Assembly (NCBI GenBank): GCA_004194705.1
Contig: SADC01000350.1
Location: 975,738 to 1,039,737, forward strand
Length of the DNA: 64,000 nucleotides
Direction of reading: 5' to 3'
Source: Ditylenchus dipsaci
Taxonomy: Eukaryota > Nematoda > Chromadorea > Rhabditida > Anguinidae
Part shown: one piece after another, positions 21,469-33,201 of the stretch
Layout: each line of letters starts with the position of its first letter
How positions within the stretch are numbered: the stretch's first letter is position 1
Notes under the pieces: model-generated
What the model was told of the DNA's origin: nothing
The model's database searches: none
What the model saw: only the letters and a program-made list of their open reading frames with translations
Position numbers and translations under genes: made by a program

Positions 21469-24400
21469 TTAGAAGGAGTCTGAGTATATATTTTCAAAAA
21501 TCTGTAATCTCAACCACTCAGGCAAATCATATTCACTTTGAACTTCTCGCTCCAAATCAGCTATTTGAAGGGCAGAGGGGTGGAATAGTTGGTCAATGGA
21601 GTTGTAAGCAAGCAGTTTGCGGTTGCGGAATGCACTTGAACACAGGCTACCTTCGCAACAAATGTATTCTTGGGTCAGGGCTGTGCTAAAAAACCATGTT
21701 TAATTGCATTTATAGTGAGTGAAATAAAGAAAACAATCGTCACCATTTGGTTTCTCCCACATGATAGGCTACTTCAATGGACTGATGAGAGAAAAGACAA
21801 AACACAAAGTTGAGCACAGAAAAGATTAGAGGATAATCCAATGCCATGGGACTACTTAACTTCCATTTGGAGAACAACGGAAATGCCTGAGGCTGGATTA
21901 CAAACAAGTCAATGAACATCCAGAACAATAGGCACGACTTCAAGGCTATGAACAGCATGGCTGAAAGACTATTATTAAACCAACTAATTACAAAATTTTA
22001 AAATTTGCCCGGTTGCAACTATATGCACCGGCTAAATCAGAGCATGGATTTTTACTTTATTTTCAATGTTCAAAACTCAATAAGAACTGCAATTTTGCAC
22101 AGAGGCACTAAGGCTTAGGCTTTTGATAGAAAAAAAGCATGGATACCGTAGTTCCTCTGATAGCCGCCTTGGTGACGCTATTGGAAGCATGCAGTTTTTT
22201 CAAAGTTCAAGTGATTTGAAAGTTCAATTTTTTTCTAAACTTTTTAAGCTCTGTAAAAAATGCCTATTAGACTTTTCCAAGCTCCATCTGGCACTTTTTA
22301 CAGAGCTCAGAAAGTTTAGAAAAAACGGAACTTTTAGATTGCTTAAAATGGAGGGGGCATTAAAGGAAATACAGCATACCCTATTTTTTAATGGACAAAG
22401 CTTTTTTAAAGACTTTTTTTGCATCTAAAAGACTTTTTTGCATCTAATTTTTTTAGCAGATAAAAGACATTTTTTGGGACGCAACCGTCTCGCCAACGCC
22501 AGAACTCGCCAACGCAAAAAACTCGCCAACGCCAAAACTCGCCAACGTCGAATCTCGCCAACGTCGAATCTCGCCAACCAAAAAATCGCCAACAGCCAAA
22601 ACTGGCCAACAGCAAAACTCGCCAACAGCAAAACTCGCCTACGCAAAACTCGCCTACGCAAAACTCGCCAACGAAAAACTCGCCAACGCTAAACTCGCCA
22701 ACGCATCACAACCACCAAATGACCCCAAAAATTACTTTTTCATGACTGCTCAAAAACCATTTTTATGCAATAATTTCGCCATGCAAGGACCGGAAAAGTG
22801 ATTTCAAAGGGACATATAGCTGATTGGGAGGGAAGGGGCAAAACAGGGCCACTTTTTTAAAAGCCCATAAAAACCAAGGAGTATTAGTTCTCTAAGCGTT
22901 GAGGGCGCTTACAATTCTCGCAACTTGTGGTGCAGGCGAAAATATAGGTACTCAATGCTGATCATGCCGATCAGCCGGGTGCATCCAGGGGATTCCTGCA
23001 TGGGCCATGAACTCTTCGGAGTTAATGGCTCAAATTTTGGATTCTGAGCCTCTGGCTCGGCCTTGAAACTAGAGGGAAATTGCTCTTCAGTAAGGAATGA
23101 GGATTAAGAGCTCCCTTAGATCTGTTGAGCCTTAAATCTTGGCTACATTCAAACATATGAAACGTGTGGCGTGTAGGAAAATTCCGAAAATACTAACCAG
23201 CCAGTCAAAGAAAGCTCCAAAAAACGATCGATTTTCAGGTATTTAACCTACCGTATATTCTCTATTAGAAGGCCCGGGCCTTCTATTTTTCAACCCTAAA
23301 AAAGTCGAAAAAATTTGGGTCGATTTGAGATTTTTGCGTGCTCAACCAAAATTTTAAAAGTGGAATCAGGTAAGCTCGTGCTAACTAAGAAAACGCGAAA
23401 ACAGATTTGCGAATTTCTTTTTCTAGGCTGATATATAGGTCCTCAAGGGAGGCCTTCTATTAGAGAGGGGCCTTCTATTAGAGAGGGGCCTTCTTTTAGA
23501 GAGGGGCCTTCTAATAGAGAATATACGGTATATTAAACTATAAATAATCTCCGTTAGGTGTGTAACCCTGCGCTGATTATTTCGTTGGACAGCCAAGGGT
23601 GTGAGGATCATTCAGACACAAAACTTATAAATGAAAAAATAAGGAGGAGATTAAAAAATAAGACATGCAACCAGTGGTAGTCGAACCTGTGGCCGATGCG
23701 TATAAAAAGTTCCCGCTCCCTTTGATGCGATAGTAGTTAATTTTAGACGCTATGGTAATCAAAGTAGTTTGTAATTGTATTTTCACATGACCCACATATT
23801 CTTGAATGAAATAAATATAAGTATCCTTTTACAAAATAGAAAATTTTAAAATTCCTGAAAAAAGATTTAAAATGTATATTTTTGGGTTCCGCAATGGCAA
23901 GTTCTGCGTTGACGAATTTTTTTGCGTCGGCGAGTTATGCCGTTGGCGAGTTTTTTGCGTTGGTGAGTTATGGCGTTGGCGAGTTTTCCGTTGGCGAGTT
24001 CTGACGTTGGCGAGTCTTTTGCGTTGGCGAGTTTTTGTTGGCGAGGTTGTTGCGTCCCCTTTTTTTGCATCTAAGACACTTTTTGCAGCTAATCGACTTT
24101 TTTCTGCAGCTAAAAGACTTTTTTCTGCAGCTAAAAGACTTTTTTTTGCAGCTAAAAGACTTTTTGCATCTAAAAGACTTTTATTTGCAGCTAAAAGATT
24201 TTTTTTCTGCAGCTAAAAGACTTTTTTCAGCTATTTGTTTTTAATGAAAATTTGATTATTTTAGGCTTGTATTGTTGCTTTAAGCAAGGATTATTATGCA
24301 GCTGAAGAGAGGAGGGGTACGAATCGTATTTTTAACTCTCCGTTCAAATCCCCTTGGGTGCACACCCTATTTTCACACAATTTTGTTATTAAAAGGTTGC

Positions 24401-27400
24401 TCAGGCTCTTGACTATCCAGCTAACCGTCAGCACAGGGTTCATAAACTACTGGAGCCGACTAACAAGCCATGACCCCGCTTACGCCTTCTTTTTATTCGA
24501 AAATACATCATTTGGATTCTTCTCACAGCTTTGGTTGGTGTATGTTCCACTATTATTTGTCACTGCTTCTTTTCTAGACGCTTACAAGGCATCTAATAAG
24601 GGAACCGTTCGAACTGTCCTTCCGCCTAACTTCAATCTGATGCGTTCATCTTGTAGGCCATGGTCGATTTAATTAGTGTAGGAAAAGTCCTGGCGGCGGA
24701 CAGAGACAGAAATTTTGAGTTCTAGTTCAAAGAAAGTCGAAAAACCCCCCGAAAACGATAATTTTTGGATACTCATGTACCCCAATGCTCAGTTTTTGTC
24801 AATCAAGTGGCAAATTTGATAATTATGACCTTATAATACTTTTTGATTCTACGTCTAACAGTGATGTTTTCAGAAATTATTTGAATTTTTTTTGAAAATC
24901 GAAATTTTCATGGTACATGGCATGGATCGCTAAAATTTCGATTTTCGAAAAAATTTCAAATAATTTTTAAAAATATCACTGAACGACGCGAAATAAAAAA
25001 AGTAACATCAGGTCATAATGATAGGTTGGCCACATGATTGACAAAAAAAACTAATCATCGGGGTGCAGAAGTATCCAAAATTAGCGTTTTCGGGGGGTTT
25101 TTCGACTTTCTTTGACCTAGAACTCAAAATTTTGTCTCTATCCGCCGCCAGGACTTTTCCTGCACTAAGTAAATCGACCATGGGCTACGAGATGAACGTA
25201 TCAGATTAAAGTTAGGCGGGGGACAGTTCGAACGTTCCCTTGTAAGTGTCGGACTCGGACTAAACTGGAAATAACATTGCGTTCGTAGGCTTCCGGCACA
25301 CGCTTATTGAAAAGTTATTATCACATTTTCAGAAGTCAACAAAATCGGTAGCAAAGGAGGTGATGAAAACCAAAATGAATGACTTCTAGCTGGTTTCCTT
25401 TATTTTGATGGTCATTTGCACATACTTGCCGACAGCAAATCAGTGCTGACATCAATCGATTGTTACATACTTTTCGGCCCTAGAGGTGGGTCAACTCACT
25501 AAAATGGAGTAAAAAATAGAGTGTGCACCCAGGCGGATTTGAACCTGAGAGTTAAAAATATTATTTGTACCCCTCCTCTCTTCAGCTGTATAATAATCCT
25601 TCCTAAAAGCAACAATACAAGCATAAAATAATCAAATTTCATTAAAAAAAAGCTGCAAAAAGTCTTTTAGCTGCAGAAAAAAGTCTTTTAGCTGCAAAAA
25701 AAGCTTTGTCCTTTTTAATGGATGTTAAGGTACGGCCACATAACCCTTAAAATTTTGCACATACACCCGTTCCCACACCCACACTCGTGTTCGCAATTAA
25801 ATTTGAACTAGTCAAAGGGAAGTCTGAACTTGCGAAAATTTAGACTGTACTATTTCCCATCAAGAGCTATTTTAATCTAAAAAGCTCTTGTAAAAAGGGA
25901 ACTGTACCTGTGGGCGAGTGATGTTTTGATGCAATATGCCTGGCCGTCCTATCTTCAAGACTGCAATTTTTCTTGCCGTTGGAAAAGCGAAAAACGGCCA
26001 ACATGAGTCGATATTCAGTATGCAGTAAAGGAGCCAACTGAACTATTGTTAGCACAAACAACACAGTTAGCAAGACTGCACAATAAATAGAGCCTGAACA
26101 AATGACTATGAATTTCTACAAATAAATAAATATATTTTTAATTGATTACCATTTATACCACTGAAGGTTTCCCACATTGAAAAATCCATTTGAAGCATAA
26201 GGAAATGGGTATGTAGCCAGATCCACAGCTTATTGACAACGGAGTCAGCTAAATTACTGAAATTAGCTAAAATTATGTATAAAATGACCGTAAAATTGTA
26301 TACCGTATAATAATACTGTATAATTTTTTATTTCTAAACTTTGTGGTAAATTTTTGGCGCTACTCGATTATACCCCCCCAAAAGTGCTACTCGGATTCAA
26401 AACACCGCCTACGACAAAACACCGCCGCCATAGTTAAATACCTATATAATCAACTCTTACATGTCCTGCTTGACTATAACCAGATTTAAATTGAGGAGCG
26501 AGTTCATTGGTACCTGGTTTTGTTTTTTGTATGTGGAGTTTTGGTGGCCTACTATTGTTCGTGCTACTATTTTGGCTGACCACCCTAAATTTTAGAGATT
26601 AGCTCAGAATTTTTCTGACTCAATCTATGTCAAAATCATGATAAAATCATCAATCATTATATCATTGATGAGACGAAAGTTTTGATTTTACTCAGCCAAA
26701 CACCAAAACCTGATGTGGGTACCCGATGGTCAGATGAATATCCACCTGCATGGCCTGAATTCTTTCAGACAAATTTCAAGACAAACCACTAAACCTGACG
26801 TAAAAGAATGTAAAAAATCGATTTAAACAGGACCGAAATCGCAATTTCCGCTACTTGAAACCCAAAATCCCGGGTGGGTACCCTGTGGTAGGTGGATATC
26901 CTGGGTGGCCAGAAAAATAAAAATTTAGTCAACTTTAAAAACAAACTACTTTTTCTAACGTGGAATGTTGTAGGGAACTGGGTTTGATAGGACTAAATTT
27001 GCAATTTTACCCATCTTAACCCCAAAATATGGGGTAGGTACTTTCAAGTAGGTGAATATCCACGTGGACGACCCGAAAAAATAAATTTAACCAAAAGAAA
27101 AAAATAAAGCACTTTTTTTGATTTGAAATCATGTGGCATTTTTGCGTTGACAAACAGAAATTTTACCCAGATCCCAAAACCCAGGAGAGGTACCCAAGGG
27201 CAGATGGACATCCCCGTGGATGCTCTGAAAAGTACGAATTCTTTAAATCCGATAATACACCATCCTATTATGGGTAAAATCTTGTGGCGAATCCGGTTTG
27301 ATAGGACCAAAATTTTAATTTTATCCACCCGAACCTCAAAACCTGGGGCAGGTACTTCAGAATCAAATGGATATCAACGGCCCCTATTTTCTGCCAAAAT

Positions 27401-30132
27401 GAAGTCACGCAAGTAATAAAAAAAACTATAATCAACATCGTATTTATTTCGTAACAATTAAGAAATGACAAATCATACAAGGTGATACTTAGGACACAAC
27501 AGCTGATGTAGAGCTGGACTCATACTTCCAGATAGATGGGAGCTGGCGCTTGGTCTTGTAGTGACGAGACAGCTGATGAATTTGCGACTCCATCAGAATC
27601 CAACGGAACTTCGAGTCAATGACCTTGCGGTATTTTTAAACATAATTTATCAGAGAATTCCGAGTTCTCACAATATTAGCTAACCAACCTCAAAACTTTT
27701 ACGAATGCTGGCGGATTTCTTGATCGAGTGGTAGCGGTCGTATGGAATCTCAGGAGCCATTCCCTTTAAGTCAAAGATCACGTTAAAGAATTGGCGACAA
27801 TTAAACTTCAAAAAACCTTTGATTTCAAGATTCGCACAATCTTGTTTCCACTGACACGATGGACCTGAGCAACACCATGAGAGTCACGAAGAATGACACC
27901 AATCTGCGAATGACGAAGACCTTTACGGGCCAACTTGACAATCTGCTCTTCTACATCGGGTTCGAACGGAATGGCGATAAGGCAGAGCCAAGCGCGAAAT
28001 ACCTTTTTCCGGGATCGTGCTGCAAATTAACAATTATTTATACCAGCAAAGTAGATGCGTCTAGGACTAACATACCATACGCCCTATGATCGATTTTTAA
28101 ATATTCCTTGCTTGAAGAAAGAAGAAACTGAAATTTTTAGCGATGAAAGGAGGGAATGCGCCACATACAAAAAACAAAACCAGGTACCAATGTACTCGCT
28201 CCTTAATTTCAATATGGTTATGGTCAAGTAGGACATGTAATAATCGATTACATAGGTATTGTCGTAGGCGGTGTTTTGTCGCCGCGGTGTTATGTCCCAT
28301 CCCCACCGAGATGGTTCCTCTTCCTAACCTAATTTACCAACTCCGAAAAACATAATTAGCTTTGATAACAATCCTCTCGAGACAAATTTGGAGGTTCGAT
28401 TTACCGGAGGGTCAATTTACCGGAGGTTCGATTCACCGGAGGGTCAATTTACCGGGGTTCAATTTGTAGAGGTTCAATTCACCTAGAGCCGTCTAAGGTA
28501 TGTGGGTGTGCGCATCTCAACTCCAAGCCCCCTGCGCCCCCGAAGGGGTCGTAGGGGGCTTGAGAGTTAGAGATGCGCGCACGCACTTACCTTAGACATG
28601 ATTCCGAGAAGTACACTTGATCATAAAATGCATATAGAGTCTATTTTTGCCACGGCCCGAGTTGGAAAACAAGGTAAAGCAGCTAAAAAAAAGTGGCCCC
28701 TGTATTATTCCCCTCCCAATACAGCCCATAATCCCTTTTAAATTGCTTTTCTGGACCTTTTATGGCGAAATTATTGCTTAAAAATGTGTTTTGACCACTC
28801 CTAGAAATCTTGATTTTGGGGGGGGGTGTTTGGTATTCCCGAGTAGCTTTTTTAGGGGGGGGGGGGTGTATTACCGAGTAGCGTCAAATTTTTTTTAGTT
28901 GTTTTGTTCCCATGGGTCAAAAACTGACTCAGGATGAACATTAACTTCTGTTAAGTTTCAAAAACGCTATAATCTAGTAGATTTAGCCCCGTAGATAAGT
29001 ATAGAATTTCTTGCATATTATAGGAGAAATTCTTTTGTTATATAAATTACAGTTATCGGCGCTACAAAAGCTGACTCAAAATAACTGTCAGAAAAAATAA
29101 TAAAAGTTTATTGAATGCGTATTATATGCTTTCAAGACAATTTTTAGCCATTTTTTTTGAAATAGAGTGGCTCCAATGAATGTCGGAACTCGGATTTCGA
29201 AGTCTTTGAAGTGCCGTCAGGGTTGGCAAGAGGTGGCTTTCAGGCCGACAGGCGGCTTTTTGAAAAAAATCATTTTTTTCACTTTCATTGCTTGTTTTCT
29301 CGTGTATTCTATCATCGCATCTAATATTTATATATACCAATCTAAAAAAATTTTCCTTATCTTTTTATAGAAATTTTGAAAGCGCATATTATAGTGAAAA
29401 AATCGAAGTTAAACGAACCTTCATGAAATTTCACAAAAATATGAGGTGGCCTCAGATGTGGCCTGAAAAGCCACTTCTTGCCAACCCTGAGTGCCGTAGC
29501 TCTGCGAGTTTTTGACATTTTTTTATTCTGCAGAGTGATTTTATTTATTCTCAAGGCCCTTCCCATCAAAATAATAACTTTTGCAAAGTTGGACAAGAAA
29601 AATAACGATTTGAAATCGGACTACCGACTTTCTACTTCTGAGTTCGACATCCGAATTATTACATCCATTAGAGCCAAGCTATAAATATTTTAGTGAAATC
29701 ATATAAAAACATGTTTTCACTAATTGCATTCAAAAAAATGATTCTTGAAAATAATACTTTAGCAAATTTGCATTAACACCAAAATAATAATTTTAGAAAA
29801 GGAACCTCTTACATATACAGATAACTCACTTTTTTGGAGCAACCATAGTAAATAGACGTGAAGTCTCTGATAGCTAGTAAAGCTAGGGCCAAAAATATAT
29901 CGCAGAGCATAAAAACTAGGATGGAGATCAGCTCTTTTGGAGGCATCACAAACCGATCCAGCATCTGTTCTTCCTCTGCATAGCTGGGCAGAATGTAGAT
30001 TGTGCAGTTGACCACCACAGTTGGGCCAAATATACTTATGAGGAGCAGGTTGGCGAGCATCAAAGAGCAAGCCATGCTCGACTTGCTCGAGCTAACACTT
30101 TTGTTGGAACTTAGTTGAGGTGTTTTGGACAT
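21469..30132 (-). CDS. Unrecognised multi-pass membrane protein, 348 aa
   Basis: Five exons (30132-29813, 26256-26150, 26093-25908, 21960-21744, 21685-21469) join in consistent phase to 1047 bases, ending YSDSF and stop. Donor and acceptor sites are all GT...AG. I see five likely membrane helices: about residues 24-47 ([19 protein letters not shown]), 68-92 ([18 protein letters not shown]), 145-165 ([17 protein letters not shown]), 206-227 ([20 protein letters not shown]) and 248-264 ([14 protein letters not shown]). The N-terminal 23 residues are Ser/Lys-rich. The C-terminal ~80 residues are soluble, with cysteines (CCEGSLCSS) and an acidic helix. I do not recognise the family; a small transport or receptor-like role is only a guess. 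The large introns (3.6 kb and 3.9 kb) are full of repeats, including the RPS13-carrying element. All five exons fit without any frame correction, which supports a functional gene. Confidence 0.8.
22419..24240. mobile_element. Element with inverted tandem arrays of CTCGCCAACG
   Basis: About fifteen CTCGCCAACG(C)-type units (22478-22708) are opposed by about nine CGTTGGCGAG units (23886-24050). Outside both arrays lie GCATCTAAAAGACTTTTTTG or GCAGCTAAAAGAC units and the shared word GGACGCAAC. This design, tandem repeats as terminal inverted repeats, matches the MULE at 7494-10967, but no transposase is left. Inside are a partial poly-C family element (22735-23110) and a MITE (23250-23529), apparently inserted later. 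Confidence 0.72.
23250..23529. mobile_element. MITE, word GGCCTTCTATTAGAG
   Basis: Same outer tip class (ACCGTATATTCTCTATTAGA) and same interior as 19921-20172. The left palindrome is AAGGCCCGGGCCTT, and the right side has four copies of GGCCTTCTATTAGAG or variants. Confidence 0.88.
24070..25720. repeat. Nested inverted repeats around 24.1-25.7 kb
   Basis: The outer pair is the GCAGCTAAAAGAC array plus TTATTTTAGGCTTGTATTGT at 24070-24345, against 25565-25720 in reverse. The inner pair is 24593-24860 against 25000-25245 in reverse, with GTCCTGGCGGCGGA and CCCCCCGAAAACG marks. An open frame at 24358-24672 on the plus strand encodes a hydrophobic stretch ([15 protein letters not shown]), but I cannot place it in a gene. 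Confidence 0.7.
26395..28295 (-). mobile_element. Inverted-repeat element carrying an RPS13 copy
   Basis: 26401-26537 and 28162-28295 are inverted repeats of ~115-135 bases. Shared marks include ACACCGCCTACGACAAAACA at the tips, ACATGTCCT(G/A)CTTGAC, and GGTACCTGGTTTTGTTTTTT at the inner edge. The interior holds a broken RPS13 gene copy with its introns (27489-28087) and AT-rich filler. No transposase is present, so it would have to be a non-autonomous element. It is itself bracketed by poly-C family ends at about 26356 and 28888 (CGCTACTCG... and complement). Confidence 0.72.
27489..28087 (-). pseudogene. RPS13: Ribosomal protein S13 (uS15) pseudogene with introns retained
   Basis: Exon remnants are 28087-28076 (GRM), 28019-27817, 27763-27689 and about 27641-27489. 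They spell recognisable uS15: [40 protein letters not shown], and [18 protein letters not shown]. Damage: the start codon is ATA instead of ATG (28085-28087). There is one extra A in the HDPGK codon run (about 28008-28012). About 20 bases are missing where the conserved TW(L)KL segment should be (about 27970), which also shifts the frame. The acceptor of the last exon is not recognisable, and normally fixed residues have changed ([12 protein letters not shown]). Introns 1 and 2 keep good splice sites, so this came from genomic DNA and not from an mRNA. It is nested in an intron of the 348-aa membrane-protein gene, on the same strand. Confidence 0.92.
28381..28487 (-). repeat. Solo MULE-type terminus of tandem TTCGATTTACCGGAGG units
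   Basis: About six units alternating GAGGTTCGATTTACCG and GAGGGTCAATTTACCG end in CACCTAGAGCCGT. The MULE at 7494-10967 ends ...TTGACCTAGAGCCGT in the same position, so the tip is shared while the tandem word differs. No opposite end was found. Confidence 0.6.
28490..28888 (-). mobile_element. Right half of a poly-C family element
   Basis: It contains the central GGGGGC hairpin (28520-28560), the TAAAATGCATATAGAGTC, CAATACAGCCC and TTTTATGGCGAAATTATTG segments, and a double CGAGTAGC terminus with poly-G runs. It matches the right half of the element at 4145-5075. The corresponding left tip is at about 26356-26395, so the RPS13-carrying element sits between the two tips. Confidence 0.65.
28889..29812. 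other. Intron sequence, with one inverted repeat
   Basis: This is part of intron 1 of the membrane-protein gene. GCCGTCAGGGTTGGCAAGAG (about 29210-29230) and CTTGCCAACCCTGAGTGCCG (about 29475-29496) are inverted copies, with GGCTTTCAGGCC and GGCCTGAAAAGCC next to them, so 29205-29500 is a degenerate foldback. Confidence 0.5.
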
Positions 30133-30929
30133 GTTCAAAACAGTAAATTCTGAATTGAATTTGTATAATTTTTGGATTCAGAAATTGCAAGAAGCTATTA
30201 GTCTATGGATTTCGTTTACTCATTGATTAGCCCTGATTTTGGGAACAAAGAAGGATTTGGCGAAAGCAGAAACACTAACTGGGCTAATTGTAAATGTTGA
30301 ATAACCACAAATGAAATTCTACAATGCAGACAGAGAAAAGCTAAAACTGCAGTTTGTTTTTTTTTCGTAAAAATATCTAAGTTCCTTCTAACTGTATGCC
30401 TCAGAAAAGACCTTATATTTAGTTCCACTACTTTTAATCTTAAATTTTCAAGCTTTTTGCTAATTTGTATTGACTATTTAAAAAAGACGCAAAGATCCCA
30501 ATTCCGCTAATCTAAAAACCGCCAGGTTATAACATTTTTAAGTTAGCTGCCGTAAACTCCCCAATAGCAAGCGTCAATCTAAATATTTAGTTAACCCTAC
30601 GCCACTCCGCGCGATTTTAAATGCAGGGAGAAAATCAGGTTCTAGGAGAGCAATTTTTGACGCAGGGAGAGGGTACGCGGAGATAGGAATAGAGGACAGG
30701 GGCCAGATGTAGGCTAACTCTAGTTCGGAGATTATCTACCACACATAAATATGAAAAATAATAAAAAAAAGTTGGAAAAGAGAAATTTTCAAGCAAAATT
30801 AAAAGAATCTGCTTTTTTCAGATAGTACTTTTTCAGAGACCAACTTTTTAAATAAAAACTTCCGAAAAAATTAATGAAATGATGGCAAAAACAGATGGAA
30901 TAAAAAGTAATGAAGTTGTGGTCACTTAC

Positions 30930-30980
30930 TTGCAGGAGTTTCCGCCTTTTAGTGGTTGATTCACATGCACTGCTTGACAT
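30930..30980 (-). CDS. Possible 5' exon of 17 codons
   Basis: An ATG opens a 17-codon frame (MSSSACESTTKRRKLLQ) that runs into a perfect GTAAGT donor. It looks like a short first exon with a basic KRRK cluster. Joining it in phase to 30132-29813 meets a stop, so it is probably not part of the membrane-protein gene's coding sequence. It could be an alternative 5' exon or belong to another gene. No partner exon was found. Confidence 0.35.
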
Positions 30981-31262
30981 CTTCGTTCCCAAATTCCCAG
31001 GCCCTATTGTGTAGGAGACAGGGCCACCATTAGCTTTCTCAGCCTACTTTACAATTTATTTGTTTGTAAAGAGCCATGAGAGAACATCACCGGCATGTTT
31101 TATCTACTACTACTTTATGGGAATTACACAAGCAAATAGGTATTTATTTGGTTTAATAACCACATTTTCACACACACTCTTTATCTGTTTTTAATAATGC
31201 AACTTCAAATTCCTATAATGTTTTCAACACAAACAGTATTTAAGGAAGTTGCAAAATCCTCA

Positions 31263-31420
31263 GTGAATTCTCAGTGGCAAAGATTCAATTGAGCGGATCA
31301 GAATTCCGGTCCGATCGGCTGGATTGCTCAGAATTTCAGGTTCATTCAGACGATCGGACCGGAATTCTGATCCGCTCAATTGAATTTTCGCCAAAAGTTT
31401 ACCCTCCCCTTCAGTCAACC
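31263..31420. mobile_element. Foldback element, GAGCGGATCAGAATTCCGGT family
   Basis: CAATTGAGCGGATCAGAATT and AATTCTGATCCGCTCAATTG are exact inverted copies around a short centre. GTTTACCCTCCCCTTCAGT follows, as in the related copies near 260-475, 3055-3270 and 11785-12004. Just downstream (31495-31640) are ~28-bp tandem units of the type TTTGCGGCAAAATTCCGAC. Confidence 0.75.
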
Positions 31421-31719
31421 CCCTAAAAACAAACTTTCAGGGGCTTCTGGCCGCTCCTGGGTGGAGTTCTGAGCCATCAAAGTATTTTTTGACTATAAAA
31501 TTCGGATTCCCGCAAAATTTACTGCAGTTTGCAGCAAAATTCCGACTATTTGCGGCAAAATTCAGATTTTTTGCGGCGATATTCCGACTTTTTGTGGCAA
31601 AAACAGATTTGCAGCAAAATTCCGACTTTTCACGGCGAAATTCCTATTCCCCCATACCGAAGTTTTCGATAATTTAAACATTTTTGTCCTGAGCGGAATT
31701 TGAGATTTGACAATAACTA

Positions 31720-33200
31720 TGAAATTAAAGGAGCATTTTTATAAGAAAATAGACCATGCTGAAACTAATCCGTCCATCCAAATTGCAGGTTTGCTTAGAA
31801 AGAGGAACATTAATTTTTTGGTTTTCTTATTTTTAAAAAATGACGTGATGTTTTTTCTCCTAAAAATTGAAATTTCACAGACTATACATTTGAAAGAGTT
31901 GTTTTCACATGTTGACATTTACAAATGCGACAATTGCTCACGCGACTTTTGCAGACTTATATATGTTGCAATACCGGCAAACTCATAGTTTTTCCATGGA
32001 GATAGCAATAAAAAAGTGGAAAACAATGTAAAAAGTTAGACGCAAATGTCTTCTTTTCCCGTTTAAGGACGAATCTCGTTCTGCAAATGTCGCATCTGTA
32101 AATATGGGTTTGAAAATTTTGTCCTGAAAATGTCGCTTTCTCAAATAAGTAGTCTGTTATTTTCGGCCTACAAATTTACAGACTGCAAATGTCGGTCTAA
32201 ATTTGTATGATATTTAAAAGTAGTGTCTGAAATGTCTAGTTGCGAAATGCTCGGAAAGTCAATGACGGTCATGTACTATCGATATGCAATTTTCCCTTTG
32301 CACATGACGAGATGCAAATGACAGGGTGCAATAATTTAACGGCAAAAATTCTCATGCAAAAGCAACAACTGCTAAAATATATCTTCAAATGTCTTGTCTG
32401 CCTTTTCTAGTCCTCATCTGTCACCAGGCTTAAATTTCTAAACAATATCTCGTTAACAAGTTCGTTTTCTCTTCTTTCTTATAAGCTATAATTTGGTGGT
32501 TCTAAAATGACTTGTAAAAATGAACTTACACGTTACTGAAGTTTTGAAAATGTGTAAATTCAAAATGGCGTGAATTTCAAATGTAAAACAACCCATGGTG
32601 TATATACTAAAAATGATCAGCATGAAATTCTGAGTTGATTCCACCATGGAGGTCACCCGAGAAACGCCTCCTCTTAAACGTCCCCTCTCTAATAAACGCC
32701 GGGGTAAAAATTATTTGATTTAAAAAATTGAACTAATATTTATGATTTTTTGTTTATTTTGATATGTTTTATTAAAAATATTTGTTAGCTTAGGCTTATA
32801 ATTAGACAACAAGTGCTGTATGAGCCTTACACAGCAACATGAAGTAGCAATTAAAATAATTGAGTTCATGAAACACAAGTTTTATATATTTCCATTTTAC
32901 CATGAATTTGGAGCCAGGGATAGAGCTCATTGTGAGTCACAAAGAAGCTAATGAATTAACTTTTAAGCCCTTTCAGCTTAAAAAATATTATTTGGAGACA
33001 ATGAAAATTGAAATTTTTACACATTTTCTATTTTAAAATTAGTTATCGCGTAGCTTTTCAGAACGAAATTCTTGGCAGGTGTCAAGAATTGGTTTACTTA
33101 ATAAGTGTTTCCAACTTCTCAATGCATTGAACGAAAAATCATTGAAATCATATTTTTGCAAGAGGGATCTCAAGAAAACTTTTTATACATATTGTTAGCT
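31720..33200. other. AT-rich interval without a supported gene
   Basis: Short open frames only. Several segments between 31900 and 32400 repeat the motif (A)AATGTCGC/AATGTCTT, giving an irregular low-copy repeat. A fragment of the segmented MITE family (CTCTCTAATAAACGCCGGGG) lies at about 32683-32705. Confidence 0.45.
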
Positions 33201-33201
33201 G

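Noticed and set aside
22438..22692. Arg/Asn/Ala-rich repeat proteins and Trp-rich frames on the other strand
   Set aside because: They are translations of the CTCGCCAACG tandem array.
24358..24672. 104-codon plus-strand frame with a hydrophobic stretch
   Set aside because: It crosses the edge of an inverted repeat at 24593 and has no splice partner. Not strong enough to call a gene.
28085..28087. ATA as a non-standard start for RPS13
   Set aside because: The copy also has an insertion, a ~20-base deletion and altered invariant residues, so loss of function is the simpler reading.
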